Assembly: GCA_964480915.1 (NCBI GenBank) | Contig: CAYZRS010000026.1 | Span: 3,447-67,446 of the forward strand | DNA from: CAWGCE01 sp964480915 | Lineage (GTDB): Bacteria; Planctomycetota; Planctomycetia; Pirellulales; Pirellulaceae | Direction: 5' to 3' | Length of the DNA: 64,000 nucleotides | In this document: positions 8,195-16,983 of the stretch, in pieces | Numbering within the stretch: position 1 is the first letter of the stretch | Layout of the letters: every line of letters begins with the position of its first letter | Notes under the pieces: generated by a model | The model's database searches: none | Told to the model about the DNA's origin: nothing | The model's input: only the letters and a program-made list of their open reading frames with translations | Position numbers and translations under genes: made by a program

Positions 8195-9598
8195 TTAGAC
8201 CGTGATCTCGTAACCTTTTCGCTGCTCTCGCTCGATGAACGAATTGGCCTGATCGTCACCAACGAATGTCATGTTTTGGGCGTCGAACGTCAGTTTACGA
8301 CCCAGTCGCATGGCGATGTTGGCTCCATGGCAAACGGCCAGCATCTGGTTGTGCGACGCAACATCGGAAATCGGTTGATCGCGCGACTGGATGCAGTCCA
8401 TGAAATTCTGCATGTGGCTCTTCGGTTTTTCAGTTCCGTAAAGCTTAGCGAACGCATCCTCGGCGAGCGGGTTTTCTTTCAGCGCTTCGACGGGGCGACC
8501 GACGATTTTGCCGCGATTCACCAAGAAACGACCCTCGGTTCCTTCAAACATGATCCCGTTGGGAAAACCGAGGTCGTCAGCCGAGTCGCGGATTTGCAAT
8601 TCCACGCCATCATCGAGCATGACCGATATCTTGAAACGACTCGCACAGTTGAAGCGATCGTCTGTCAGCGGCATGCCGTCCTTGAATTCGACCGGATGTT
8701 CAAAGTCGACCGGATCGATCGTGAAGGTGCCGAGGTTTCCATTCAACCGGTCGATCGCCCAGAGCGCAATATCGACGTGGTGTGCGCCCCAATCGGTCAA
8801 CTTGCCACCAGAGTATTCATAGAACCAACGGAAGTAGCGATGCGTACGCCCCTGGGGATAACCTGCGCCCCAGCCATCAGGATGCAGGTACTCGCCTTGG
8901 CGATATTCGGCCTCAGGTGCTTGGCCTTGCCAGAGTTCCCAATTGAGGTAGTTCGGTACCGGCGCCTTCGGCAGCGGTTCGCAAACGGGCGAACTGCCGA
9001 TAGCGCAGGTGATCTTCTTGAGTTTGCCGATTCGACCGTCGCGAACCATGGCTGCGGCCGTCGCAAAACGACTGCCAAATTCGGTTCGCTGTTGGGTTCC
9101 GACTTGAACGACGCGTTTCGTCTCGTTCATGACCTGCTCGAATTGCTGCCCTTCCTTAATGGTCAGCGTGAGCGGCTTTTCGCAGTAGACATCTTTGCCG
9201 GCCTTCATCGCCTCGATGGCGATCTTCGTATGCCAGTGATCGGGAGTCCCAATGAGGACGACATCGATATCGTCGCGGTCGATGATCCGTCGATAGTCTT
9301 CGTAGAGAGGAATCATTTCGGCGCGGCCATTTTCACGATGGTAATCGCGGGCGATCTGTTGAGCCCGTCCTCTTTGGACCGCATCGACGTCGCAAATACC
9401 GGCACACGGACCGAATGGGTAGGTCTGATGCCCCAACGCGGTGTGATAGCGAACACCTGTGCCCACGTAAGCGAAGGTTAGTTGGTCCGATGGCCACTTG
9501 TGTTCTTGGGCCGCGAGGCGGGGCATGGTCCAGCCTAAAGCTGCCGTAGCACCCGCAGTTTTTATGAATCGTCGACGAGAAATGTGATTTCGCAGCAT
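8195..9598 (-). CDS. Tat-exported Gfo/Idh/MocA family oxidoreductase
   Basis: 467 residues. A twin-arginine signal is seen near the start (SRRRFIKTAGATAALG), then the NAD(P)-binding strand-turn FAYVGTGVRY (about residue 40), the VLIGTPDHWH segment and the family signature DVYCEKPLTLT (about 133). A C-terminal beta-sheet dimerisation domain follows. Planctomycetes carry many such exported sugar-type dehydrogenases of unknown substrate. I chose the ATG at 9598 because it puts the Tat motif 8 residues from the start; in-frame starts at 9622 or 9709 only add unstructured residues. Transcribed in the same direction as, and just downstream of, the U32 gene (126-bp gap), so co-transcription is possible. 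Confidence 0.88.
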   Translation of the reverse strand: MLRNHISRRRFIKTAGATAALGWTMPRLAAQEHKWPSDQLTFAYVGTGVRYHTALGHQTYPFGPCAGICDVDAVQRGRAQQIARDYHRENGRAEMIPLYEDYRRIIDRDDIDVVLIGTPDHWHTKIAIEAMKAGKDVYCEKPLTLTIKEGQQFEQVMNETKRVVQVGTQQRTEFGSRFATAAAMVRDGRIGKLKKITCAIGSSPVCEPLPKAPVPNYLNWELWQGQAPEAEYRQGEYLHPDGWGAGYPQGRTHRYFRWFYEYSGGKLTDWGAHHVDIALWAIDRLNGNLGTFTIDPVDFEHPVEFKDGMPLTDDRFNCASRFKISVMLDDGVELQIRDSADDLGFPNGIMFEGTEGRFLVNRGKIVGRPVEALKENPLAEDAFAKLYGTEKPKSHMQNFMDCIQSRDQPISDVASHNQMLAVCHGANIAMRLGRKLTFDAQNMTFVGDDQANSFIEREQRKGYEITV

Positions 9599-9724
9599 CC
9601 CAGGAAACTCCAGCAAGGTCATAGTCAAAGGTGGTAGCCCCACATTATAGGCAGGACTTGTCCCGATGTCAGTGCGAAGGGCGGCCGTCGCATTCAGAGA
9701 AGCAACCATTTTGGCGGCGGCGAT

Positions 9725-12232
9725 TTACAGAATCGCGAGCGGATTGCGTTTTTCTTCCATCGTGCCGCGCGTGACGCCGACGCGATTCGCCGCTTTCAGC
9801 TGAGTCCAAACTTCGCTGGCCGGTAATTGGCCAAGAATCAACTGCTGATAAAGTCCGCTGAGCCGGTCGATCTCGACCGGTGTTTCGGTCCCCAACAGCT
9901 CGATGCGAAAGTGCCGAAGCCCCGCCTGTTGTAGTTGAGGCACCGCCTCCGCACCACTTTGGGGCTGAGCGTTGAACAGCGTATTTCGACAGCCGACGTC
10001 GGCATGCAGGACGTGCTCCATGCCGACCCGATCGCGCATCTTCACCTCATGGAAATCGCAAGGACGCCCGCAGTTGGTCTTGTTGGTGCCCGGCGAAAGT
10101 ACCGCGCAGAAGACACAATGCTCCATGTGAAACATCGGCATGTGTTGGTGAATGACAATCTCGAGCCACGCGGTTGGCGTGTTCTCTACCATCGCCGTCA
10201 ACTGGTCACGATTCATGTCGTACGAGGCGGTGATCCGCGTCGCTCCCTGGTCTTTCAGCCAGGCGGCCGTTAGCTCGTTCGTGCAATTCAGTGAAAAATC
10301 GGCCACGGTGGATGCGACGCGCGACTGGAAGTAGCTCAATCCAGACAGGTTCCGAGCGAGGATCCCGTCCGGATCATGTTTGCTCATCGCCTTGAAGATT
10401 CCCATCTCGCCCGGCTTCTGAATCCGAGGCGTCGCCAGCAGGAGATGAGAGCCGCCCGCACGCGCCACTTGGACTGCGTCACCAAATTCACGGATATCCT
10501 GAAAGTCAGCGATCAGATTGCGATGACCAGCATCGACCAAATGTCGCAACTGTGTGAGCGACCGGCAGAGGATATGAATGGAGGAAGCAGCTCCTTCGTC
10601 CGCTGCCCCAGCTGTTGGTTTCGGACGCAGCGAAGCGATCACCGACGATGTGGCGATCCGGCGCTGCGGCACTTGCGTTAAGGCATCGTCGAGCGAATCG
10701 ATTAGGCGGTGCCGCGCCTGTCCCAGAATGCCATGGGGAACCATCGCTTTGCCATCGACCGTGATGCTAACCTCGCCCAATTGGTAGGCCGTGTTTCCGA
10801 ACCGATCGATTTGCGCTTTCAATGAATCGGCATCGGCGATTTTGGTTCTCGCTGCGGGCAAGGCGTCATCCGAAACGGCAGTCACTTGAGTCGAGCCGGC
10901 CCGAGCCACCAAGCGGAGCGGCTCATCAACGCGCGCGTCGATTTCTAGATCGATTGTCACCTTTCGCTGGGGGTACTTGCCGCCGAACGATTGGCGAAGC
11001 CGCTTCGTGAGCTGCGGGTCGTCAGTTTTCCATAATGCCTGTCCCGGCTGGAGCAGGCCGAAGTCGATCGCACCGTGCTGAAAACCGAGTTCTACGGTTT
11101 GGCCAGCTTGTGCTTCTTTCGTCGACTGGCCGTCGCGCCAGATTTCGTAGACGCGGCCCCCTTGTTCGGTGCCAGCCAGGCGATCGCCGGCGAACGCGAT
11201 CCCGTCGCCGCAGCGCAGTGACGTGGAAAGCTTGACTTGAACACGGCTCTCGACACGCACAATGCTTCCGAGCGGGACGCCATGCTTGGCCGACGTGGTG
11301 GCCGGTACGAGCATCTTGTGATCGCACCCCTGCAGCCAACCTGGCGAGAAACCTCGCGAGAACGACAGCTCCATCTCCTCCACGACGCGGGGGGAGAACT
11401 CGACGCGGCGCGACCGAGCCGTCTGTTCAATCGCTTCCCGATAGCGGTGCGTCATGTTGGCGACGTACTCAGGAGTCTTCAATCGCCCTTCAATTTTGAC
11501 ACACGCGACGCCGGCGTCGACGAGTTCGGGTACCAGCTCAAAGGCGGCCAGATCCTGAGGACTGAGCAAGTACTGCTGCTGATCCAGTTCCACATCCTGT
11601 CCATCGCAAATCAGGTCGTACGGTAAGCGGCAAGCTTGGGCGCACTGACCACGGTTGGCGCTGCGGCCACCGAGCGATTCACTGGTCATGCACTGGCCCG
11701 AGTAGGCGACGCAAAGTGCGCCATGTGCAAAGACCTCTAGTTCTAGCGTGGTGCCTTGCGAGATTTGAGTGATCTCGGCAAGGGACAGCTCGCGTGCCAA
11801 GACGACACGTTCGATTCCCAACGACTCGATCTCGGCGATCGTTTCCGCGCTCGTCATCGTCATCTGGGTCGATGCGTGGATGGCCAAGTCGGGGCAGACG
11901 GCCCGAATCAAACGGACCATTCCCAGGTCCTGCACCAGGACTGCATCGACGCCGGCTTGGGCCACGGCACGAACGACCTGTTCGAATTTTTCCAATTCGT
12001 CAGAGAACACGAGCGTGTTCAGCGTCACGAAGCCTTTGACTTGGCGGCCGTGCAGAAACTGCATGAGTTCGGGAAGCGTTTCGAGCGAGATGTTGTTGGC
12101 TCGGGCCCGCGCGTTGAATCCATTGTCGAGTCCAAAATAGACCGCATCCGCACCGTTCTCGACGGCTGCTGTGGCGCATTCGAAGTCGCCGGCGGGCGAG
12201 AGCAGTTCAGGCATGGGTGGTGTGGTCGTCAT
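9725..12232 (-). CDS. U32 family peptidase/RNA-hydroxylation-type protein with DUF3656-like C-terminus
   Basis: 835 residues. The N-terminus (PELLSPAGDFECATAAVENGADAVYFG) is typical of U32 proteins. The family signature is present at about residue 165-205 (EVFAHGALCVAYSGQC, then RGQCAQACR). A long C-terminal region contains a four-cysteine group (HCVFC...NCGRPCDF, about 730-755) that may hold a metal or Fe-S site. The length and second half resemble RlhA/YdcP-type members, some of which take part in 23S rRNA cytidine hydroxylation, while shorter TrhP/YegQ members act on tRNA U34. Which substrate applies here cannot be decided from sequence alone. It is divergent from the sulfotransferase/glycosyltransferase gene. 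Confidence 0.82.
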   Translation of the reverse strand: MTTTPPMPELLSPAGDFECATAAVENGADAVYFGLDNGFNARARANNISLETLPELMQFLHGRQVKGFVTLNTLVFSDELEKFEQVVRAVAQAGVDAVLVQDLGMVRLIRAVCPDLAIHASTQMTMTSAETIAEIESLGIERVVLARELSLAEITQISQGTTLELEVFAHGALCVAYSGQCMTSESLGGRSANRGQCAQACRLPYDLICDGQDVELDQQQYLLSPQDLAAFELVPELVDAGVACVKIEGRLKTPEYVANMTHRYREAIEQTARSRRVEFSPRVVEEMELSFSRGFSPGWLQGCDHKMLVPATTSAKHGVPLGSIVRVESRVQVKLSTSLRCGDGIAFAGDRLAGTEQGGRVYEIWRDGQSTKEAQAGQTVELGFQHGAIDFGLLQPGQALWKTDDPQLTKRLRQSFGGKYPQRKVTIDLEIDARVDEPLRLVARAGSTQVTAVSDDALPAARTKIADADSLKAQIDRFGNTAYQLGEVSITVDGKAMVPHGILGQARHRLIDSLDDALTQVPQRRIATSSVIASLRPKPTAGAADEGAASSIHILCRSLTQLRHLVDAGHRNLIADFQDIREFGDAVQVARAGGSHLLLATPRIQKPGEMGIFKAMSKHDPDGILARNLSGLSYFQSRVASTVADFSLNCTNELTAAWLKDQGATRITASYDMNRDQLTAMVENTPTAWLEIVIHQHMPMFHMEHCVFCAVLSPGTNKTNCGRPCDFHEVKMRDRVGMEHVLHADVGCRNTLFNAQPQSGAEAVPQLQQAGLRHFRIELLGTETPVEIDRLSGLYQQLILGQLPASEVWTQLKAANRVGVTRGTMEEKRNPLAIL

Positions 12233-12424
12233 GATCTGATGGTAACAAAAATGGGCCGCACCAGTTCAGACTGCCAATTCTGGTGCATTCCGGGTTCGCG
12301 ATTGGCGTCTGTGCCGGGAAAAACGGAGTCGACGGGAATCGCTATGGGAACCGGCTCATGCTGCCGAAGGTAGTATATTGGGCGTTTCGTTGGACTTCGG
12401 CAGGCGTGGCAAGGAATCTTGATT

Positions 12425-13996
12425 GTGACGTATGAGCGGATGACCGAATTGGATTTGGACGACGCCCGGTTCGACGTCGACCGCGCGTCAGCCGACCCGC
12501 AGAGCACCACGACCTATGTGATCTTGGCGGGACAACGCACCGGAGCAGCACTCATGTGCCGCCAGTTGGTAAATGCCGGATTGGGCGTGCCGGCCGGATA
12601 TTTTGAACCGTTGCATCAGGGGAGAATCTGCCGCCGGTTTGGGCTGCAGCCCAACAATTTGGACGCGTACGTCAAATTGCTCCGGCAGAAAAGGACGACC
12701 GCCAACGGTTGCTTCGGAATGACGTTGCAGCCGTTCCAGTACGTCGAGCGGCCCCAGCTGCTCATCATGAACTTTGTTCACGACGGAACCAAGTTCATCC
12801 ACCTCTACCGTGCCAACTTACTGGCCCAAGCGATCTCGCTCCATGCGGCCAGGCAGACGGCAGCATGGGGGAGCGACACGGCGGCACCGCCAGGACAACC
12901 GCTGACATGGGAACCCGCCAGTATCCTGTCGTGTCTCAGTTCGGTCGTGACGCAAGATCGCGTGTTGCGCACGCTCTTGAAGAAGCATCGATTCCCCGTG
13001 CTTTCGCTGAATTATGAAACGTACGTTGGCGAGCAAGCGTCAGCATTGTTGGCGATCGCCAAACATCTCGAGATTGAGGACTTCCGGCCGGTCGAGCCCG
13101 AATCGTCAACTCGCACAACAGCCGAGGTCGAAGCGAGAGAGTTGGCCGCCGAAAGATTCATCGAAGAGTACGGCCAACACAATCATTTTGGCATTGATGA
13201 CATCTGCGATTGGGATCCGGCTCGGCAAATAACCAAGCCCACGCCGCCACCGGCAGGCCGAGGCGCCGTGATCAATCTGCAACGGCGTACCGATCGCCGG
13301 CAGCAATTCTTACAAGACAACAATCGCGTGCCGGGGATCGAATTTGACTTTGTGGAAGGCGTTGATGGCGACAAAGTCGAACTGCGTTCGCTTGTCGAGC
13401 AAGCATTGGTTGTGCCCGGATTGCAAGGATTCACGCAGGGGATGCTCGGGTGCTCGCTCTCGCATCGGAAAGTGTGGCAACAAGCGTCTTCGTGTCGTCA
13501 GCCAGTCGTCGCCTTTGAAGACGATGCCATCCTCCGGACCGATTTTGCGCCACAGCTGGCCGCCTTAGTCGGCCAATTGCCCGCCGACTGGGATTTTGTC
13601 CTACTGGGTTACAATCTCGATTCGGTGCTGACCACTGAACTCGTGCCGGGCGTCGCCATGGCGACCGGTTTTGTAACGACTCAGCCAGGCCCGATCGATA
13701 CTGCCAAATTTCGGGAGGTGTCGACGGCGCCGCTGCTGCAGCCGCTGCGTCATGCCTATGGACTGTGTGGCTATTTGGTTTCGCCGCAGGGGGCCGATCA
13801 ATTGTTAGAGATGTGCTTTCCGTTGGCGAATCGCCGCGTGTTCATTCCCGCCCTGAATCGATTTGTGGTTGCGGATGGCATCGACTCCTTAATGAACGTA
13901 TTTTACCGGCATCTACATGCCTATTGTTCGCTGCCACCACTGGTGATGTCGCCGAATGACAAGGCGACGTCCGATGCGTCGACGGTGACGACCTAG
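12425..13996 (+). CDS. Stf0-like sulfotransferase fused to a GT25-like glycosyltransferase
   Basis: About 523 residues in two parts. Residues 30-240 resemble Stf0 sulfotransferases: the PAPS-loop strand TYVILAGQRTGAALMCRQLV, then GVPAGYFEPL, the GCFGMTLQPFQY segment and the FIHLYRANLLAQAISL strand. From about residue 278 a family-25 glycosyltransferase domain follows: AVINLQRRTDRRQQF, then GMLGCSLSHRKVWQQ and the acidic VVAFEDDAIL motif that in GT25 includes the metal-binding residues, ending with ADGIDSLMN. A Pro-rich linker (TKPTPPPAGR) joins them. I chose the GTG at 12425 because AAGGA lies 9 bases upstream; a TTG at 12419 and an ATG at 12440 are also in frame. The fusion suggests coupled glycosylation and sulfation of a polysaccharide or protein; that is inference. 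Confidence 0.75.
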   Translation: MTYERMTELDLDDARFDVDRASADPQSTTTYVILAGQRTGAALMCRQLVNAGLGVPAGYFEPLHQGRICRRFGLQPNNLDAYVKLLRQKRTTANGCFGMTLQPFQYVERPQLLIMNFVHDGTKFIHLYRANLLAQAISLHAARQTAAWGSDTAAPPGQPLTWEPASILSCLSSVVTQDRVLRTLLKKHRFPVLSLNYETYVGEQASALLAIAKHLEIEDFRPVEPESSTRTTAEVEARELAAERFIEEYGQHNHFGIDDICDWDPARQITKPTPPPAGRGAVINLQRRTDRRQQFLQDNNRVPGIEFDFVEGVDGDKVELRSLVEQALVVPGLQGFTQGMLGCSLSHRKVWQQASSCRQPVVAFEDDAILRTDFAPQLAALVGQLPADWDFVLLGYNLDSVLTTELVPGVAMATGFVTTQPGPIDTAKFREVSTAPLLQPLRHAYGLCGYLVSPQGADQLLEMCFPLANRRVFIPALNRFVVADGIDSLMNVFYRHLHAYCSLPPLVMSPNDKATSDASTVTT

Positions 13997-14053
13997 GCAA
14001 GACCGTGCTCAGCGTGGGTACCCATACTTTTCCGAATCAATGAAGGGGGCGTC

Positions 14054-14635
14054 GTGGCTTTAAAACTCAATCTAGGAGCTGGTGACAAGCGGCCGGAAGG
14101 GTTCGTCAACGTGGACATGTTTGGTGAGCCCGATGTCCACCATGATTTGGAGTCGTTTCCGTGGCCATGGGAAGAGAGTACGGTGGATGAGATTTTGATG
14201 ATCCATGTGCTCGAACATCTCGGCCAGCAGCCCAGCGTCTTCATCGGGATCATGAAAGAACTCTATCGCATCTGCGAGCCGGACGCGGTCATTCGTATCG
14301 CGGTGCCACACCACCGTCATGACAACTTCTTTGCCGACCCGACGCATGTTCGACCGGTGACTTCCTTCGGTCTGTCCCTTTTTTCGCAAAAAGCCAACCT
14401 CGAATGGCAAGCGGCCGGCGCCGCAAATTCACCATTGGGCCTGTACCACGACGTGGACTTCGAAATTGTGAAAACGACGGTAACGCCCAGCCAGATTTGG
14501 CGTAACCGGTATCCTCAGCAGGTCGATAACGTGCAGCTGCTCGCACGGGAAAGCAATATCTACAACAACCTGATTGAACAGGTCGATATCGAGCTCAAGG
14601 TCATCAAGCCAGGACGAGCTTCCGCCAAGGCGTGA
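14054..14635 (+). CDS. Class I SAM-dependent methyltransferase (type 11)
   Basis: 193 residues. The SAM-binding motif I is LKLNLGAGDKRPEGFVNVD (residues 3-21), followed by the acidic DLESFPWPW segment, the motif-IV strand VDEILMIHVLEHL and the RIAVPHH strand. This is the compact methyltransferase type common in polysaccharide and O-antigen gene clusters. It starts with GTG behind AGGGGG, 57 bp after the sulfotransferase/GT25 gene, and is probably co-transcribed with it. The acceptor substrate is unknown. Confidence 0.8.
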   Translation: MALKLNLGAGDKRPEGFVNVDMFGEPDVHHDLESFPWPWEESTVDEILMIHVLEHLGQQPSVFIGIMKELYRICEPDAVIRIAVPHHRHDNFFADPTHVRPVTSFGLSLFSQKANLEWQAAGAANSPLGLYHDVDFEIVKTTVTPSQIWRNRYPQQVDNVQLLARESNIYNNLIEQVDIELKVIKPGRASAKA

Positions 14636-14659
14636 TGCAATCATGCCGGTAAGTTTGCA

Positions 14660-15115
14660 ATGAAGTATTCTTCGAAAAGTGAGTTCGTCGAGCGAACCGC
14701 GGCCGAATGGGAGCGGCTGTGGGGCCAGTTTGGGCTGCTAGAAAGTCCACAAGCTGCACATCAAGTCCTGGCGCATCTGTACGCCTGGCACGGGTTGCTG
14801 CTCGGTTGGCGTGATCAGGCGGCGAAAGGGGCTCAGCCAGCGTTACCCGCCGCCGGTTTTCGTTGGCGAGATACGCGGGCGTTAAATGCCAGCCTGGATC
14901 GAGCTCACGCGGACATTCCTTTGAAATCGATTGTGATTCGGCTGAAGCGTTCCCATGGGCGAGTGATGAAGTGGGTGGACGAGCTGACCGAGCGTCAACT
15001 GCTAGAGCCTGGCTGGGAAGGCTGGACGGGCAAACTGCCGCTCGTGAGCTACATCGGGCCCAACACGTTCAGTCACTATCGTTGGGCAAACAAGAAGTTG
15101 AATCGCCTAGGCTAA
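14660..15115 (+). CDS. ClbS/DfsB family four-helix-bundle protein
   Basis: 151 residues, all helical in appearance. Family features are VLAHLYAWHGLLLGW (about 34-48), the PAAGFRWRDTRALNAS motif (about 62-77) and SHGRVMKWVDELTERQL. ClbS/DfsB (DUF1706) proteins include the colibactin self-resistance hydrolase, but most members have unknown roles and there is no colibactin-like cluster here. It follows the methyltransferase by 24 bp on the same strand. Confidence 0.8.
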   Translation: MKYSSKSEFVERTAAEWERLWGQFGLLESPQAAHQVLAHLYAWHGLLLGWRDQAAKGAQPALPAAGFRWRDTRALNASLDRAHADIPLKSIVIRLKRSHGRVMKWVDELTERQLLEPGWEGWTGKLPLVSYIGPNTFSHYRWANKKLNRLG

Positions 15116-15145
15116 CCCGAAGTGCTAGCCGCCATGGCGGCATCG

Positions 15146-15895
15146 TTACTCGCTGCTCATCAACTCGTCGATCTTTGGCTGCATCGCATCGGCCCAGAGC
15201 TGGTAACCGGCTTCGTTTGGGTGCAGCAGGTCGGGCATGATCGATTTTGGCAAGCTCTTGTCGTCATCGAGGAAGGCGTCGGCAACGTCGAGGTAGAAGA
15301 TGTGCTCGCCATCGGCGTACTTTTGGATGATCGCATTGGTGCCGTCGGTCAATTGGCGGAATGCACCCTCGGGGCTGGCGTCTCGCGGGAATATCGCCAG
15401 CAGCAGGAGCTTGGCGTCGGGCAATCGTTCTCGGAGATCGTCCAGGATTGCCTTCACGCCGGCCGCGGTGAATTCGGACGGCTCGTGGCGATGGCCGGCG
15501 TTGTTTGTCCCGATCATCAGGACGACTAGTTTTGGGTTGAGCCCAGCAACTTCACCATTTTCCAGACGCCACAACACATGTTCGGTGCGGTCGCCGCTGT
15601 AGCCTAGGTTGAGTGCCCGATATTTCGCATAGCGTTCACTCCAAATTTTCGTAGCGGTCTTTTCCCAGCTGTGGGTGATGGAATCACCAATCATGACGAG
15701 TTGAATTTGCTCTCGGTTCGCCGCCTTCTCTTTTAGTTTCGCGGCGTGCCGTTCGGTCCACCAGCCATCCGAACGTGCATCGGGTGTGGTCGCCAGCTCG
15801 GCACTGATCGTTTGCTGAGCCGAAATGCGAGAATTCAGCGCCGCAAGGCAGAGCAGGATGGCGGTGATGGCCATGAGGGCGATCCATGATTTCAT
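15146..15895 (-). CDS. Secreted GDSL/SGNH hydrolase
   Basis: 249 residues. An N-terminal hydrophobic signal (SWIALMAITAILLCLAAL) precedes the four SGNH blocks. Block I is VMIGDSITHSW (about 67), the block II Gly is in LNLGYSGDR, block III is VLMIGTNNAGH, and block V is MPDLLHPNEAGY with the catalytic Asp-x-x-His. This arrangement matches the platelet-activating-factor acetylhydrolase-like branch common in planctomycetes, which acts on acyl or acetyl esters of carbohydrates. The ATG at 15895 is preceded by CGGAGG-like bases and puts the signal at the N-terminus. Confidence 0.87.
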   Translation of the reverse strand: MKSWIALMAITAILLCLAALNSRISAQQTISAELATTPDARSDGWWTERHAAKLKEKAANREQIQLVMIGDSITHSWEKTATKIWSERYAKYRALNLGYSGDRTEHVLWRLENGEVAGLNPKLVVLMIGTNNAGHRHEPSEFTAAGVKAILDDLRERLPDAKLLLLAIFPRDASPEGAFRQLTDGTNAIIQKYADGEHIFYLDVADAFLDDDKSLPKSIMPDLLHPNEAGYQLWADAMQPKIDELMSSE

Positions 15896-15990
15896 CGGAG
15901 GTTGCCTGATGTGGGGCGATGTCAAAAAACTTACACGCGGTCGGGCTGAAGTATCGCAAACCGCATCCATCGCTGCAAACGGGTGAGAAC

Positions 15991-16968
15991 TTACCCCTTC
16001 GTGGCGGTGAGAATGGCACGGAGCGGCGGCGGGTAGCCTTCGATGGTCTGGCGCTGGTCAGTCGACAAGAAGTCGGACAACGATTCGTAGTCCATCCATG
16101 CCGTCTTGCGTTGTTCGGCTGTGGTCGTCGGAGTTGTGTCGACGTGTTCGATCTCTTTGTACCCGCATCGCTGAAGCCAGCGGACAAGCATTGGCAGGGA
16201 GGGAAGGAACCAGACGTTCCTCATCTTGGCGTACCGATCTGCCGGTACGAGTACCGTTTCGGTCGAGTCGTCCAGGATGAGGGTTTCGAGAATGAGCTTG
16301 CCACCGGGGCGTATGGCACGACCGAGTGCGGTCAGGTGATCGATCGGGCTGGTGCGGTGGTAGAGGACTCCCATCGAGAGCACGACATCGAAGTAACGCA
16401 GGGGTTCGGTAAGCACCGCGTCGCTGAGTGGCAGCACATGATTTGGCGCTGCTCCGACGAAGCGGCGGACCGCCGCGTGTTGCATGATGTAGAGCAGAAA
16501 CGGATCGAGCCCCAATACCGACGCGGCTCCAGCTGCCAGCATTCGCCAACCGAAATAGCCATTCCCAGATCCGACATCCAAGACGGTGGCGCCTGGCCAA
16601 TCGGCGGCCCGTTCGATGCGGTCCCATTTCCAATCGGATCGCCATTCGGTGTCGAGCACGATGCCGTCCAGTTCAAAGGGCCCTTTCCGCCATGGCATCA
16701 GCTCGCGGAGCAGCCGCTCGTTCGCCGCGACCTCCATCGGGTGCGGCGACGAGGCCGCAACGGCGGCTTGATCGAAGTGCGTGGTCAAGCCGGGCTGCAC
16801 GTCGAGTGCTGCGATCGCTTGGCTCCAGCGCGTGAAATCGGCATTCGCTTCCGCGGTCAGCGCGCAACGGCAAGCCGGCTGAACCCGCTCGACGAATCGA
16901 TCTAAGCCGGCGGCCGTCAGTTGATCAAAGAGGGCCGGGTAGCCGAGTAAATCGTACATGGCAGTCAC
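15991..16968 (-). CDS. cmoB: tRNA U34 carboxymethyltransferase CmoB
   Basis: 325 residues, the usual CmoB length. A helical N-terminal region is followed by PWRKGPFELDGIVLDTEWRSDWKWDR, a hallmark of CmoB, then the SAM-type motif TVLDVGSGNGYFGWRM (about 130-145). FDVVLSMGVLYHRTSPIDHL and the RNVWFLPSLPMLVRWLQR block follow. CmoB transfers the carboxymethyl group from carboxy-SAM to 5-hydroxyuridine-34 of tRNA, giving cmo5U for wobble reading. It lies 15 bp downstream of cmoA on the same strand, the classic pair. Confidence 0.9.
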   Translation of the reverse strand: MTAMYDLLGYPALFDQLTAAGLDRFVERVQPACRCALTAEANADFTRWSQAIAALDVQPGLTTHFDQAAVAASSPHPMEVAANERLLRELMPWRKGPFELDGIVLDTEWRSDWKWDRIERAADWPGATVLDVGSGNGYFGWRMLAAGAASVLGLDPFLLYIMQHAAVRRFVGAAPNHVLPLSDAVLTEPLRYFDVVLSMGVLYHRTSPIDHLTALGRAIRPGGKLILETLILDDSTETVLVPADRYAKMRNVWFLPSLPMLVRWLQRCGYKEIEHVDTTPTTTAEQRKTAWMDYESLSDFLSTDQRQTIEGYPPPLRAILTATKG

Positions 16969-16983
16969 GAATCGACAGGCTCG

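Noticed and set aside
8120..9481. Long plus-strand frame of 453 codons opposite the Gfo/Idh/MocA gene
   Set aside because: It is antisense to a well-supported gene with clear family motifs, and its product is charged and unlike any known fold. GC-rich codon structure makes such shadow frames common.
14660..15115. Colibactin-type self-resistance
   Set aside because: ClbS/DfsB family membership is real, but no polyketide or nonribosomal peptide genes are present, so a resistance role has no support.
15919..16905. Plus-strand frame of 328 codons opposite cmoB
   Set aside because: Antisense shadow of a gene with CmoB-specific motifs.
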